NCBI RefSeq assembly: GCF_032854445.1
Contig: NC_088305.1
Coordinates: 7,319,606-7,383,605, forward strand
Source: Liolophura sinensis
Lineage: Eukaryota > Mollusca > Polyplacophora > Chitonida > Chitonidae
Direction: 5' to 3'
DNA length: 64,000 nucleotides
Shown here piece by piece: positions 12,701 to 24,832 of this stretch; position 1 is the first letter of the stretch; the number at the start of each line of letters is the position of its first letter. The notes under the pieces are model-generated. The model was not told the origin of the DNA. It worked only from the letters and a program-made list of their open reading frames with translations, and searched no databases. A program made the position numbers and the translations under genes.

Positions 12701-15700
12701 GCTGCCACAGACCAGATACAACAAAGACACTTTAAAGAGACATGGCTGACGACCTTTTAACTGGCTTTTCATAAAATCCTATGATGAGTTTTTAAACTTT
12801 ATTAGCTTACGAAAGGTTGTATCTATCTTTTTTCTGAATACTTAGCCCGTTGAAGTTACATCCTGGATTAGCAATTATAACAGGTCAGTCTGAACTTAAA
12901 CACTTCCCAGCAGTTTAGCCAGTCTTATACTCAATGTCGTCAAGTGGAGACTTTTCCAAGCATATAACAAGTAAATATCTTATGACAAAACCTTTCGAAG
13001 AGAAAAAAAAAAAAAACGAGACCAATTAAAACATTAAAAAGAAAGCCTTAACAAGGTATGTCACAACACACAGAATAATAATCAGAAACACTTTTTTGTT
13101 TCAATTAATAGAGGTGCAGTCAGAGAGTCTCCTTGCGATCAAGTTTTACTTTGTGACCCCTCTGACAGCCTTGGTGTGTGGGGGTGAAATCTTGCATGCC
13201 ACAAATTCTGGGTCAGGTTCAAGCCATAAACTCTCTGGGTGAGCCTGTGACAAATTCTCTGTCCCAGCAAAGAGACAACAGCTATTTCTCCTCTTCCAGA
13301 CAATGACGGCCAATTTACCCATGTCACACGGGTCACAAAAAGTGTATTGTATTTACACAGACCTTGTGCTGACCCTCAAACAAGGCACATGGAATTCTGT
13401 AGTCAACACTTCTCCTAGAACAGGGCAGGCCATTTTTTTATGTTACCTCACAAGGTTTCTTGTTGCTTGAACACGTGATTTAGACCACCTCGTACTTCCT
13501 TCTTTTTATGCCACACTCCCCCATTCTTGTTTTAACAAGACCCCAATAAATGTTAATGAAATGTTGACACCCTGAAATTTACAACAGAACATAAGCATAC
13601 TGTTTTGATGTTTAATTTTCTAACAGAACAACACGCAATACATGTATGGGTTTTTTGGTTTTTTTTTTTTTTTTCATTTTCTTTTAAGGGTTGTGTATAC
13701 ACACTTACATGCATGGGCATGTAGTTTTGAACAATTTCCCTGGCCTGATGTGATCATACTTGTATTCCTGGTGTGACACTGAATGAGGTAGTCTTACGGC
13801 AACATGTACAGCGCATTAGTATTTTCTCAATTTCGCTGGAGTGGCCTCTAAGGCGTTTTGAACTATGATGTCATCTACACAGGGTATAAATGTGGTCAGA
13901 CACAGATCATGTATTCTAGGCGCGTGACGCAAAGTCACAACAAAATGAAAGAGAAAGACTCTTTACAATCATCAAAGACTAGCACAGTTGATAGTTCTGG
14001 GTACCCTAGAAATTGGTAACTGTATAACTCAGGAAAGTAATACAGATATAACCTCAATTTCTGACCAAATAAACCCATTTTGAAGGCTTCAGAACATACC
14101 CGATTAGCCGTTTTATGTCATTAGGACAGTAACAATGTACCATCCTTACTACTGATTATGTATACATATATAAATTTATATTCATTTATTCATTATATAC
14201 ATTTATACTCCTCAAACTTGAAATCAACTTAATACATTAACATATGCACCATGTAAATTACTGAATGAAGTTTTGGATGTATGTGCACACAGGACATGGG
14301 GGGCTGTCATTGGAGAAAAGCAGGATGTCTGGACACAAAAAATCAAATCTGGTGTTGCTGGTCACGGAAACGCCTGATAACATCACAACAGCATCAGTAA
14401 CGTCCTGCTGTGTTAAGCGCCCAAAGTTTCGCCATTATGTGTGTCACATCCTGCTGCTGAAACTGGGTTATAATTCCAGTAGGTCAATTACATTATAGCT
14501 AACATGATCTACACTAAGCAGAATGGGACCAGTCACATGGGTTTGCCTGTTAGACATGTTACAAGTAAAACATTCCTTCTTTTCGTTTCAGTTTTGTGAA
14601 ACATGCACCAGTACCAGTACATGTACATGTATACGGGGTAACAGCTAGATATGACACACCAACTGTGACTTACATCGAAGGAGAAGAAAATTTAAATATC
14701 AATCAAATACCATTGAAAAGAGTATGCATTTCCTCACAGCTGGATGCCATAAAAAATTCTAATATGTACCTCAAGTTGATAAATTCTAAATAAAGTCAGC
14801 GCCAAAATCTGCTGTGGGCGACTTCATTTTTCCTAAGAACTAGTTCTGAAGTCTTCTGTGTTATGAGGAGAATTGCCATTGGAGGCCACCGAAGTGTAGT
14901 TAGTACATTTCCGATAGAACTCTTCTTCCCAGGTAGCGAACACTGCAGTTCGTTTTCCGCTTGACGATCGGGAAACCGGAATGTTGGATGTAGGTTCCAA
15001 GTTTACACGAACAAGCCGGCAGTTTTCAGGTTTCACATGTATGGCAAGGAGAAATCGCTAAATTATGCAGCAGGCACCACCAGAGAGACAAAAATGTGCT
15101 CTTTCCAGCCTATAGTATCATGTGTTTAAGTTTTCTTCTCCTTTAAACTTCATCTACTTGTAGGGGGGGGGGGGCCTCCGTGGCCAAGTGGTTATCATGT
15201 CAGCGTGGCACAGCTCATGCTGGCTTCCTCTTGTGGGAAACTGTGGATGGTTATGGGTTTCCCCAGGGCTCTGTTTGGTTTGCTCCCACCATCATGCTGG
15301 CTGCCATATCATTGAAATACTCTTGAGTGTGATGTAAAACACCAATCAAACAAATCACACCACGTACATGTACACCCACACAAATGCATTGTCCATGTAC
15401 AGTACTCTTCTCTTTACAATATTATCTGGACTTAATCAAAATGGCAATAAATACATAAATAAATAAAAATAGAAAAAAATATTTGATTTGTTTATTTATT
15501 TGATTGGTGTTTTATGCCGTACTCAAGAATATTTCACTTAAACGACGGTGGCCAGCATTATGGTGGGAGGAAAACCCTGGGGAAACCCACAACCATCCGT
15601 AGGTTGCTGGCAGACCTTCCCACATACGCCTGGAGAGGAAGCTGGCCTGAGCTGGGCTTGAACTCACAGCCACTGCAATAGTGAGAGACTCCTGGGTCAT

Positions 15701-18700
15701 TACACTGCACAAGCATGCTAACCAACTTAGCCATGAAGACCCTATTAAAAAAATAAATGAATAAGTAAATTAATTCAACAGAGAAGATAAAAAATATATC
15801 TTCTTGAACCCAGCTAGTACATGTATTTCTGGTTTTAAGAATAAACACATGTACAATATACATATAAAAACTTATAAGCTTTGCATAATGCAAAAGCATA
15901 GAAATTAGATACTCTGAAAAATCTATGATGTTGCATATGAATGTTTCAATATGCGACTTCTCATTTTTTTTTTTTTGTTTCTTTCTTTTTTTTCGGAGTA
16001 TGTGTGCGTTGGGGGAAGTGGTCTATATGTTGTGCTCATGGTGATAAGACTGTGGCCTTCAAGCACATGTTAAGTACTCAGCTAGTTGCCAAGGGCAGCA
16101 CACATAAACTGGCCTCTCACCTGTTCGCATAAGAAACATTCCTGAGTTCAGTGTTAAACAATAATCCAACAAATAAAGTAAACACATGTACATGTAAACA
16201 TCACAAGTACGCCGCCAAAACACTCCTTGCTGGACACATGTAATTATTGACAATCATGACGAAACTTGCAGTCTTACAGGAAATTCCGGAACAAATTCAT
16301 AAGAAGGATGTGATCCATACACGGAGGTCCTGACATCCTCAGCCATATCCAGTAGGTTAATGATGCCTTCAAAGATCATGTTCCCTCAACACACACACAC
16401 ACTAACAGTAAAGACTGTTATCTACATCAAGGACATCCTGGGGGTTTTCTTAGAAAATGTAAAACAAAACAAAACGAAAAAAAAAAAAAAAAAAATGAGG
16501 AAACTGATAAAAGCACATGAACTGTACATGTATGTACATGTAGTTACAACCAGGCTTTAGATGAACACCACCATTTTATAGGAAACAAGCAAAATTGCCG
16601 ATCTAAAAATGTGTCTGACCATTAGAACATTAGCTCCACGAATCATGAGAGAGCAGTCACATTTGACATTAACTACATGTAAGGTGCAGTGACACTTGAC
16701 ATTAAGTAAGGTGTGGTCACGTGCCTGTATGATATAAAGTATTAAGGAGAGGTCACATTTGACCTTACTATATACATGTACAGCACATGTAAGGGGTGGT
16801 CACATTGGCATTAAGGAGAGGTCACATCTGACAATACTGATGATATGGGGAGTGGTCACATCTGACATTAAGTAAGGAGAGGTCACATTTACATATAAGG
16901 AGCGTTCACATCTGACAATACATATGGGGAGTGGTCACATCTGACATTACGTAAAGAGAGGTCACATTTAACATTAAGTACATCTGAGATGTAGTCACAT
17001 CAGACATTAAATAAGGGAAAGTCACATCTGACAATCGATACATGTGAGGTGTAGTCACATTTGACATTAAGTAAGGAACGGTTACATTTGACATTAAGTA
17101 AAGAGAAGTCACATTTGACATTAAGTAAGGAGAGGTTACATCTGACATTAGGTACATATGAGATGTGGTCACATCTGACACCAAGTAAAGAGAGGTCACA
17201 TTTGACATTAAGTAAGGAGAGGTTACATCTGACATTAGGTACATATGAGATGTGGTCACATCTGACACCAAGTAAAGAGAGGTCACATTTGACATTACGT
17301 AAGGAGAGGTTACATTTGACATTAGGTATGGTGTTGTCACATTGGGTACATATGCACTTGGTGATGGGAGACAGCATCTTCATGTACTCTAAAATGTGGT
17401 GGAAGAGTCTTGTATCTGGACACATCAAAAAGTAACCAATGGTACATGTATGCTCAAACCACGGGTGACATTGTCCTAAACAAACTTCTTTGTTGTGTGT
17501 AATTTGATCATCAATACAAAAATTAGGGCACATGTTGGCAAGTCATATTTTTTTTTTTCAGTCTGGAAAACGAGAAAGGTATTTTAATGAAATTACCATT
17601 TCCAAGAGAGAGAGGCAGATTGATAGTTTACAAGATACATATTCATGCACAACAGATCATGATACCGTATCTCAGGGCATGCACACCCACTACTGTACAG
17701 GCACAGGTACCAAATTTATGCATTAAATTAAATTGTCGTCATAGGACTGAAAAAATGCTTAGTATGCCATAAAACCCCAACTTGAGCATATATGATGTCA
17801 ATCCACCTCGGGCTTACTCTTATCCACCAAAAAAAAAAAAAAATTTTTCCACACTCTTTTCTCCCATGGCTTGAGGCCCTACTATAATGCTACCTGCAGA
17901 TGCATGTACTGTGTGTTCAGGAATACATACAATGCATCGATCAACACGCCAAGCCATGTACCATAATTAACCACAGGTTTAGAGCAGTCACAGCTGAGCA
18001 ATCAAGAAAACAAGGTCTACACAGACACACGAGGGACAGGAAAGTAAACATGACTAGATCGTGAGTTGTTATTGAGACTAGGAATTACATGTACAGGAAA
18101 GCGTACATGATAACACAAGCATCATGTTTATGTACACAACACCATCATGGTTTTGATCAACATAAAAGTCTACAGGTGTACACCCACATGTACCTGTTCT
18201 CTCTTATGATTAACACAAGTCTGTTGTTGATAGATAAATCTGCCTGCGGTTTTGTAAGTAAGGCAAGTATTATGAAGGTTAGTGACCGTAGGATCTGTGA
18301 CCTACATACCTGTAGTCAGTGTAAGAATAAACAAGAGTGCAGGGCTGTATGTTAACTGTAGACCCTATCAGTGGCTGTACGTACATGTACATGTACTACT
18401 ATGGGCTTCAATTAACAAAATACCAGACCAAGCCTTTGAGTTCAAACAAGATATGACCTGTCAAAAAATCTGGTCATTGCCATCGCTGAAATGCTTGACA
18501 ACACCTGCAGCCATTAATATTTATTTAATTGGTGTTTTACGCCGTATGACTGTGGCCAGTGAGTTTTCACTTATACATGTAAGACGGCAGCCAGCATTAT
18601 GGTGGGAGGAAACTGGACAGAGCGCGGCGGGAACCCCATGACCATCTGCATGTTGCTGGCAGACCTTCCCACAAAAGGCTGGAGAGGAAGTCAACATGAG

Positions 18701-21157
18701 CTGGACTTGAACTCACGGCGACTACAACGTGAGTGGCTCTTGGGTTATTGCACCATGCTGGCGCCCTAACCCCCTTGGCCATGGAGGCCCAACTGCGGCC
18801 CTTACTAGTAGACTTACACGTTCATGTTTACCTGAGCATGTAAGAAGTAAACACGCAATGTATGTGACTGTGTTCCCATACTGTATGTGCATTTCAACTT
18901 AGGTGTACTAAATACATGTACACTGGGGTACATGATATACTGAACTTGTAAATGTTAACATGTACAATTCCATGTAAATATATTTCAACTAATTCATGCC
19001 TCTACTCCGAATATACATGTAAACAAACATTTCAGTGTGGAGGTTGTACCTGGCATGGTCATACAGTGTAAAGAGGTGTATGTTTACAGTCTGCGATGTT
19101 TACTTACACACATCTAGGCCAGGTCAAGACTTGCATTCACAGCTCATTCAGACAAAGTAAACAGACTCGTAAATCATGAAAGTCTCCTATCCAGGTGTCA
19201 AATTATAAACACATGTAGATGCTTGCATGGTGGATATAACAGTTGACAATACATGTGTGTACAGTACAAGTAAACATTTTCAAAAGTACATGTACATACT
19301 GCTCATGTAATACCTATCAGGTACATGGTCACGAAATCTACTCAGTGCTTCATCCATGCAAATGTGAATACTGTTGGCAAAATTTTTGCACCTAAACGCA
19401 TGTATGTACATTACATGTATTTCCACCATTAGACCACGTAGTACCAAAATTTGCATCTCCAGTCTATCTGAAGTGCCACATCTCTACCCAGACTTCAAAC
19501 ACGAAATTTTTGCCTTGTTTTGAAAATGATTGTCTTCTATTGAAAACTTTGGTCTGGAGTTGAAAACAGCTTTGTATCAACCTTGGCAGAAATTTACATA
19601 CATGCTTCCATGCAGTCTGTGATTGTCAATGGGCTTTTTACATATCTGATGAGTGCCTATGACCCTGTGGTCACTAATTCCTCAATGGCAAGGTCACTGA
19701 CTGACAGATGTCACATGGCAGATTTCCCATGTGCACATGAATTGTTACAACACCTGGCTGCAGTCTATAGCAGCATATATATACATCTATATATATATAC
19801 ATGCATTGTTAGAAGTACAACCATACATGCCCCTGCGGGGATTTTAATAAGATTGGATCTGTGCCAAGTTTATTTGGCAGTAAATGGTTTTATTCATGTG
19901 TGTTTAATGAACCCTTTGTACCTATGGCCTGACAAACACGCACGTACATAATATATGTACAATTGGGATAAAAGTGTTAATGGACAACATTGTCATGGGA
20001 AATTTTACATCTGTGTTTTACAAAGATACTAAAGTGGATGTTAATAATGTTGAAAATTACAGTTAAGAAAAGTTCATGGTATTGTTGTGTGTTCATACCC
20101 TGGTGGGAATGTTGTTGTGTTCACAAATGCATATATTAACATAGGTGCGATCTGAAGTTCCACTCCCCCCTCCCCCTCCCCCCTGGTCCCATGATGTAGG
20201 CCTATCAACATAACATATACATATACACAACCCACGCATTTGCAAACGAGTGCAAATTCTGTATACAACATGTGAGTGTCTTACATATTATTAACAATTC
20301 CTGAACCTATCTTACTAGTAAATTAAGCATTCTAATATTTATGCCTCCTGCACCGGTAATGGTTGTATGCCGATAACTGAAATACAACCACTATCATACA
20401 ACAAAATGATGTATTAACTTCTCTCTATAGACATATATGCGCCCAACACACACAAGTGGCAGGCAAAACTCAGACTTCACTTTTCTGATACTACAGTAAG
20501 AGTGTCATTCAAAACTATACATTTGTGAATGAAAGCGATTCACTAGCTTATACCGTTTACGGCAAACCACAGATTTGCATAAATTACCATATTAAATGAC
20601 TCTCCCAGTCGTCCCAGGCACTTACATACTCAGTGGAATCTTCTCGCATTTTTTGTATAAATTCACATGTACCATGAAGTAAAGGTATTTAATTCTGTCA
20701 AATTAGAATCTAGCAATCATTGAAAGAGAAAATTACTCACCCATCCCCCATGATTTGCAATCCACTGAGATAAATTATTGTCTAAATACTTGGTTACCCA
20801 TTCCACAATATTGTCCACCAACTCCGGCATGTCTTTCTCGATGGATCTAACCGCAAGAGCGCCTCCGAACGAAAAGAGAGCCACTATTCTCCCCCATTTG
20901 ACACCATCCACAAACAGTTCGTTGATAACTCCTAAGAACGTGGGGTAAGCTGTGTTCGGTGTAACATGAAGTTGGTCGCACATATCATCAAAACGATCGT
21001 GATATCGCTCTTCAAATTCATCACCAAGAGTCCGCATTGTAAAATGAATCTTACACGGCTCGTCCAAAGGCGGACAGCCTTCCCATGTGTGTCCACTTTT
21101 TTCCACCCTGTAGTTGATATAGTCGTTCACGATACTTTTCGAACTAGACGCACTCAT
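1186..21157 (-). CDS. BCL2: BCL2-family apoptosis regulator, two coding exons
   Basis: The joined product has 185 residues. Exon 1 (21157-20741) gives residues 1-139 and exon 2 (1326-1186) gives 140-185. A BH4-like helix lies at about 8-25 (IVNDYINYRVEKSGHTW), BH3 at about 38-52 with LGDEF, BH1 at about 80-99 (ELFVDG..WGR..ALFSFGG), and BH2 at about 131-146 spanning the splice (WIANHGGW then DGFVEFY). A hydrophobic tail at about 165-181 (ICGYAAGAIGVLTLGAIL) is followed by a short polar end, as in outer-mitochondrial or ER tail anchors. Four BH regions plus an anchor are typical of pro-survival members (BCL2/BCL-xL), which bind BH3 peptides and restrain BAX/BAK. The BH4-BH3 loop is very short compared with vertebrate BCL2. 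Donor GTGAGT and acceptor TTCGCAG flank a phase-0 intron of about 19.4 kb. The start ATG has A at -3. Calling it anti-apoptotic is inference; BCL2 versus BCL2L1 orthology cannot be settled here. Confidence 0.95.
2411..2528 (+). repeat. SINE-A fragment (3' part)
   Basis: A diverged 3' portion of the main SINE family of the window. It keeps the stretch around CTCTGCCCAGTTTCCTCC, the AAAACACCAATCAAAT block and an AAATAAATGAAT tail. Confidence 0.7.
3731..3791. repeat. (CA)n-(TA)n microsatellite
   Basis: A run of CA dinucleotides is followed by a TA/TATG run, in the BCL2-like intron. Confidence 0.85.
3803..4145 (+). repeat. tRNA-derived SINE (family B)
   Basis: A degenerate tRNA-like head carries a B-box-like GGGATCAAACCCAGG, followed by GGTCATACTTAAGACTT and a body ending in ACTTCTCGTTGTTAGG. 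The body matches the copy at 47220-47510 along its length (AGACTT..AAATGGTAC, GGAAACAG, GTGTCATGTCTGGTGT, GGCAGCATGGACT). It lies in the BCL2-like intron. Confidence 0.75.
4349..4575. repeat. 37-bp minisatellite, about 6 copies
   Basis: The unit CACCACTGCAATGGCTGGAA plus TGAACGACAGCACGAAA is repeated head to tail with few substitutions. Because 37 is not a multiple of 3, all three minus-strand frames happen to be open across it; these are not genes. Confidence 0.93.
4748..4852 (-). repeat. SINE-A fragment (tail end)
   Basis: Reads GTTTATTTGACTGGTGTTTT, then TCAAGAATACTTGACTTATATGACGAC and AGCATTATGGTGGGAGG. This is the tail end of the family in minus orientation. Confidence 0.8.
5349..5585. 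repeat. Direct duplication with about 147-bp period
   Basis: A block beginning CTCCAAAATCAGATTAAAAA, followed by CATGTGTAAATGGCACTAA and TTTGCTCTTTCATTTGC, occurs twice. The spacer shares the GGAGCATACATTACACAGTC and GAGGCAGAGTC segments with the array at 6540-6868. Confidence 0.85.
6540..6868. repeat. Minisatellite of about 80-90 bp, about 4 copies
   Basis: The repeated segments are GAGAGGCAGAGTCTTCATGG, GAGCATACATTACACAGTCAG and GCCTGAGGAATAATGG. Copies differ by several substitutions. The array is related to the 5349-5585 duplication about 1 kb away. Confidence 0.88.
7010..7330. repeat. 70-73-bp minisatellite, about 4.5 copies
   Basis: Copies of CACTGTACATGTACTGTAAG with TTAGACTCTGATGTATCAGC are spaced 70, 70 and 73 bp apart (ACTGTACATG at 7041, 7111, 7181, and a variant at 7254). 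Confidence 0.9.
9611..10080. repeat. About 26-bp minisatellite built on ACATGTACATGT
   Basis: Roughly 17 copies of a unit such as AATATCCCTCACCTACATGT followed by ACATGT. Each copy carries the palindrome ACATGTACATGT or a variant, with a local (ACTC)n expansion near 10000. Confidence 0.93.
10355..11050. repeat. 232-bp tandem repeat, 3 copies
   Basis: Copies begin at 10355, 10587 and 10819 with CTGCC(G/A)CCCTAGATTCCC and end in CTGACCTTGACCTTGT(G/A)AAT. They are nearly identical, so the amplification is recent. No coding frame is shared. Confidence 0.95.
15172..15356 (+). repeat. SINE-A copy with internal deletion
   Basis: A G-run and GGGCCTCCGTGGCCAAGTGG (tRNA-like A-box region) are followed by CAGCTCATGCTGGCTTCCTC and the tail AAAACACCAATCAAACAAAT. 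The B-box region is deleted relative to full copies. Confidence 0.85.
15489..15743 (-). repeat. SINE-A, near full length
   Basis: Tail TTTATTTATTTGATTGGTGT, body CAGCATTATGGTGGGAGGAAA, and a tRNA-like head in minus orientation with CTTGAACTCACAGCCACTGC (B box) and CTAACCAACTTAGCCATG (A box). Confidence 0.9.
16650..17345. repeat. 27-29-bp repeats with 87-bp higher-order unit
   Basis: Loose copies of GAGAGGTCACATTTGACATT plus AAGTAAG become regular to the right. The variant GATGTGGTCACATCTGACAC recurs at 17162 and 17249, giving an 87-bp higher-order period. Long open frames on both strands are a by-product of the periodicity. Confidence 0.9.
18515..18790 (-). repeat. SINE-A, near full length
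   Basis: It runs from AATATTTATTTAATTGGTGT at the tail to CTTGGCCATGGAGGCCC at the tRNA-like head, with the B-box-derived GACTTGAACTCACGGCGAC. The segment after the first 35 bp of the tail is disturbed. Confidence 0.9.
20741..21157 (-). CDS. BCL2: BCL2-like coding exon 1
   Basis: This exon carries 139 codons, from the ATG at 21157 to the TGG at 20743-20741, directly before donor GTGAGT (20740-20735). It encodes BH4, BH3, BH1 and the first half of BH2. The intron phase is 0. Confidence 0.95.
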
Positions 21158-21163
21158 TTTGAA

Positions 21164-21178
21164 TCAGTATTTGTCCAT
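21164..21178 (-). promoter_or_regulatory. Minimal upstream ORF before the BCL2-like start
   Basis: A four-codon ATG..TGA reading frame ends 6 bp before the BCL2-like start codon. It would act as an upstream ORF only if transcription starts further upstream, which the sequence does not show. Confidence 0.25.
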
Positions 21179-24100
21179 CTCCAACGAAAAATAGACTCCC
21201 TGAGTTATCCAAACCTTCGAGTCCCTTTGATCGCCATCTATGCCGACAAGGCTGTAAGTAGGCCCCGAAACATGGATAGAAATACTCACAGTGGAGTTGT
21301 CAAAAACTGGGATCTGTCCGTTGGCGAACACGGACTTTCAATTAACACCAGTGGAAGGTTTCAGGATTTTTGTATCGGGTCTTGTATTTATAACCCTCGA
21401 GACAAACATCTATGACGTGTGCCAATAAGACCGGCTGACAGTATGCATCTAAATGAGGTCACTGCATTCCCGATCGTGTTGACATGGTTTTTAATTCCGG
21501 TTAGGCCTATGTGATATTTTCGGCGAGAGAAACTTCATTTGAACGTCTTTGGTTTTTGTCTTTTTGATCTTGAACACACTGTGAATAACAAATACATTTT
21601 CATATGTTTAGTGGACGACCAGAAATGGATATTTAGCCTCCCTGTCTTCTTGTAATATAGGCCGATGTACAGTACAAGCATCACGAACATCAAAATATGC
21701 AGAGATATATCTCACAATTGGCCTATTTAGCACATAGCCTGTACCATCGTTTTTCTCGTCAGTCATGGGCTATAGCATATACATAAAATAGAAAGTTGTC
21801 AGTTTCATAGGATATAAGTAATTTGTAGCTGTCGTCATAGGGCAGTAGGCCTATGATACAATTGGATAATGACGTCGACAACTGCAAAATCTATCAGGCT
21901 TTTCGGTATAGGCCCAGATACACATATCTTTAGACAAAGTAAATTTATCAGTTTCACTTTCGCATGAATTTGGCTATTAATGCAAACTTTATATCAGTAC
22001 AATGCCAACGTTATTGATGCACTATACTGAAAATGTTGTTCGGATTTCCCTGACATAGGCCTACATAATTAAATTTACTTATATCACCGACTGATGTAGG
22101 CCTGCTATAATATTATATTTTTCAGATATGTTTACATATGGATGATTGGAAGACCATGTTGACCGTGACAGTGGCATTCATTTATAGACATTCTTTAGAC
22201 CACTGATTGTAGCTCGATCTCTACATTATACAGGTGGGTGTATGCAAGTCAGGTCTTCTTTCTGGTAGGCTACCCATAGGCCTACTAAAAATCCAGATGT
22301 AATTTTTTTTTTTTTTTTGTTAAAGAAAACCCGCTCAGGTTACTTCAAAAGCTATAGGCCTACTGTTCGTTGAAAACTCCGTCGGTCTTGCAAAGGACCC
22401 AGAGAGGAATGATGAGAAAGTGAAAATTTCAAAATCCCAGCATAATTCTGTAAATTTCCAAATCAGATGTATAAAACCTGCTCGAAGCACCCATGAAAGG
22501 TATATAGTCATAAAATAGGTGGTTGCTTAGTAATAACTCGCCAAAAAATACACTTTCGATCAAAACCCCAATTTTTCGTTCAAACGAGGCACTTGAACTT
22601 ACAGTATGAAGATCAACGTTAACAAGAAACATATCTTTACTGAAAGTTTAATGTGTGTATTTCTACGTGCTGTCAATGTTTAGTTTTGGTCCACGTTTGT
22701 CTTCATATGTAAAAAATAAACCTTCTAATGTGTTCAGATTTGTCATGTTTGGGCAAGTTTAAAATCCGTATTTCTGCCACAGTCTGCCATGTATCCTTCA
22801 CAGCACAGTGAACAAACGAAGTCACTATCGGTATTTGAAACAGGTTGTACCTCGAAGAAGAGATCGAATCTTTGTGGGTTACAATATGTTTTTCTTTAGC
22901 AACATACTTTTTGTGTGAGTATAGATATAGGCTGTCCTGTATTAAATAAATGGCTACGTTAAATTTTCACAGATGCTGATCCCACTGACAGAAACCTCAA
23001 ACTGAGACATGACTTGTTGGAAGAAAAATGGCACAGTAAATGACAGGAATTCAATGATTTGCTCAAGGTATTTAATAGATCCAGAGCTGGAAAATTGTAA
23101 TAATTCATCCGTAAGTAAGCATGATACATTTCATTAATTATACCGAAAATCACTCAGTGAGAAAAAATGCTCAGCTTCAAAACCTCAACATTGTATAGTG
23201 TGCCAACATCTTTGACAGGACTCTTACGCTGGGGATCAAGTCGTACATGTAAAACACCAATTAACCATGAGGGCTTCATGACGGCGCATGATCAAGAAGC
23301 AGGACGTGATTGCTAGTTGTTGAGTTTTGGGATAAGTTGTTCAAGTGTGTATTAGCGAATACTGGTATTAAGTCATATTTTATATTTAAATTTTTAACCA
23401 AACTCAGCAGCCAATACAGTTCTCCAACAGCAGCAGTTAGTTCATATTTAATATAGTGTTACACATTTTTTCTTAGGTTAAGTGCAAAATTTAAGACTTG
23501 GCTTAAAATTAAATCTGGCATTAGCCTAAGTCTTAACCCAGTTATGAACAACCGGGCCCGGCAGAAGAATGTTTTGAAAATGGAGTTATAATCAACTGTA
23601 CGTATACGCTAAGCCGACAAAACTTTAAAATCGGTAAAACCCTTCGAAATAAATCAAATGATATCAAACACAATATAGGCCTATTTAACGGGCGATGCCT
23701 TTAAGCATGCATAAAACTTTAAAACCGGTAAAACTTTACTTCCTGTGGGTAAAGCGGCCAGGTTAAAGTGCGCAATGATTGGAGAATTCGGGGAAAGGAA
23801 ACGTGACGAACACCTTCATTAGAACCCGACGAACAAAACTAAATCTTTCTCTAAAGCCGCCGATATGTAGATGAGATCACGGCTCTAAGCCATAGGATGA
23901 TGTTTAGGCCTACCCAGTATATCCAAACGGATATAAGATCAGCCACCTTTCAGGCCCTGGTTCAGAAGCAATACTACACGGACACTTTTATTGGTTAATA
24001 TTTTATTATTCGCTAAAAATGATTATGTTCACTTTTTTGAAACACGGGAGAGCTAAATATACTTTGTGGGGTACGTGCTTATAGCTTAGCCATAAACCTT

Positions 24101-24513
24101 AAAATGAAATATAACGAAATTTCAAATACAGATATGCCCCCTATGCATAAACACTAAAGTAACGCACAAAATAATAAAGGCCAGCGTACTTACGTCTAAT
24201 GAATGGTACAGGGGAGAAAACTGTTAGTGCTAAATAAATTTCTACAGTGTTTATTACCTCCCTTACAATATTCTGTAAAGCCTGCAAGATAATCGTCGAA
24301 GTATTATAGAGAAGGCCTTCATATTCACGTTCGTTGGCTTTTAATTATCTTAATTTTACCACTTTAAAAGTAAAGGTTATACAAGCGTCAGACACATGCT
24401 CTTCTCATTTCAACTTATGAAATGCACTAATGTGAATAATTTTTTGTTCGCTGAATTAAAAATGCAATCAAATGTTCGGATTGTATGAGCTTTTTTGACC
24501 ATAACGACAATAT

Positions 24514-24684
24514 TATTTATTTATTTATTTGATTGGGGCTTTACGACGTACTCAAGAATATTTCACTTATACGACGACGGCCAGCATTATGGTGGGAGGA
24601 AACCGGGCACAGCCCGGGGGAAACCCACTACCATCCGCAGGTTGCTGGAAGACCTTCCCACTTAGGCCTACGACCGGAGAGGAG
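24514..24684 (-). repeat. SINE-A fragment
   Basis: TATTTATTTATTTATTTGAT at the tail, then GTACTCAAGAATATTTCACT, GCCAGCATTATGGTGGGAGG, and truncation in the GACCGGAGAGGAG segment before the tRNA-like head. Confidence 0.9.
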
Positions 24685-24832
24685 ACAATATAATTATATA
24701 ATCTAATAATTTAAAATGTACTATTACAATAAACATAATGTTTACATCTTGTCAATAACCTCACACAACTTTTGGGGTTCTGAAAAGTCAGATCTTGAGA
24801 TCTGTATATAATTTTTGTGAACTTTATTCATG

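Larger units (their letters stand above)
1327..20740 (-). other. BCL2: BCL2-like intron 1 (19.4 kb, repeat-filled)
   Basis: This is the only coding intron of the gene. I found no convincing exon or nested gene inside it. The recognisable content is the SINEs and tandem arrays listed separately, plus AC/AT microsatellites near 3731-3790, A- and T-runs, and many isolated ACATGTACATGT motifs. Apparent open frames (for example 2889-3389 and 12262-12760) lack recognisable domains and splice context and are best treated as noncoding. Confidence 0.8.

Noticed and set aside
12262-12760. Overlapping open frames of 148 (minus) and 126 (plus) codons
   Set aside because: No domain, repeat-like ACATGTAC motifs inside, no splice or promoter context; likely chance in the intron.
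16906-17533. Open frames of 124-177 codons with YLMSNVTS-type repeats
   Set aside because: By-products of the 27-29-bp tandem repeat; open in several frames and on both strands.
20966-21415. 149-codon plus-strand frame over the BCL2-like start
   Set aside because: Antisense shadow of the conserved BH3/BH4 coding exon.
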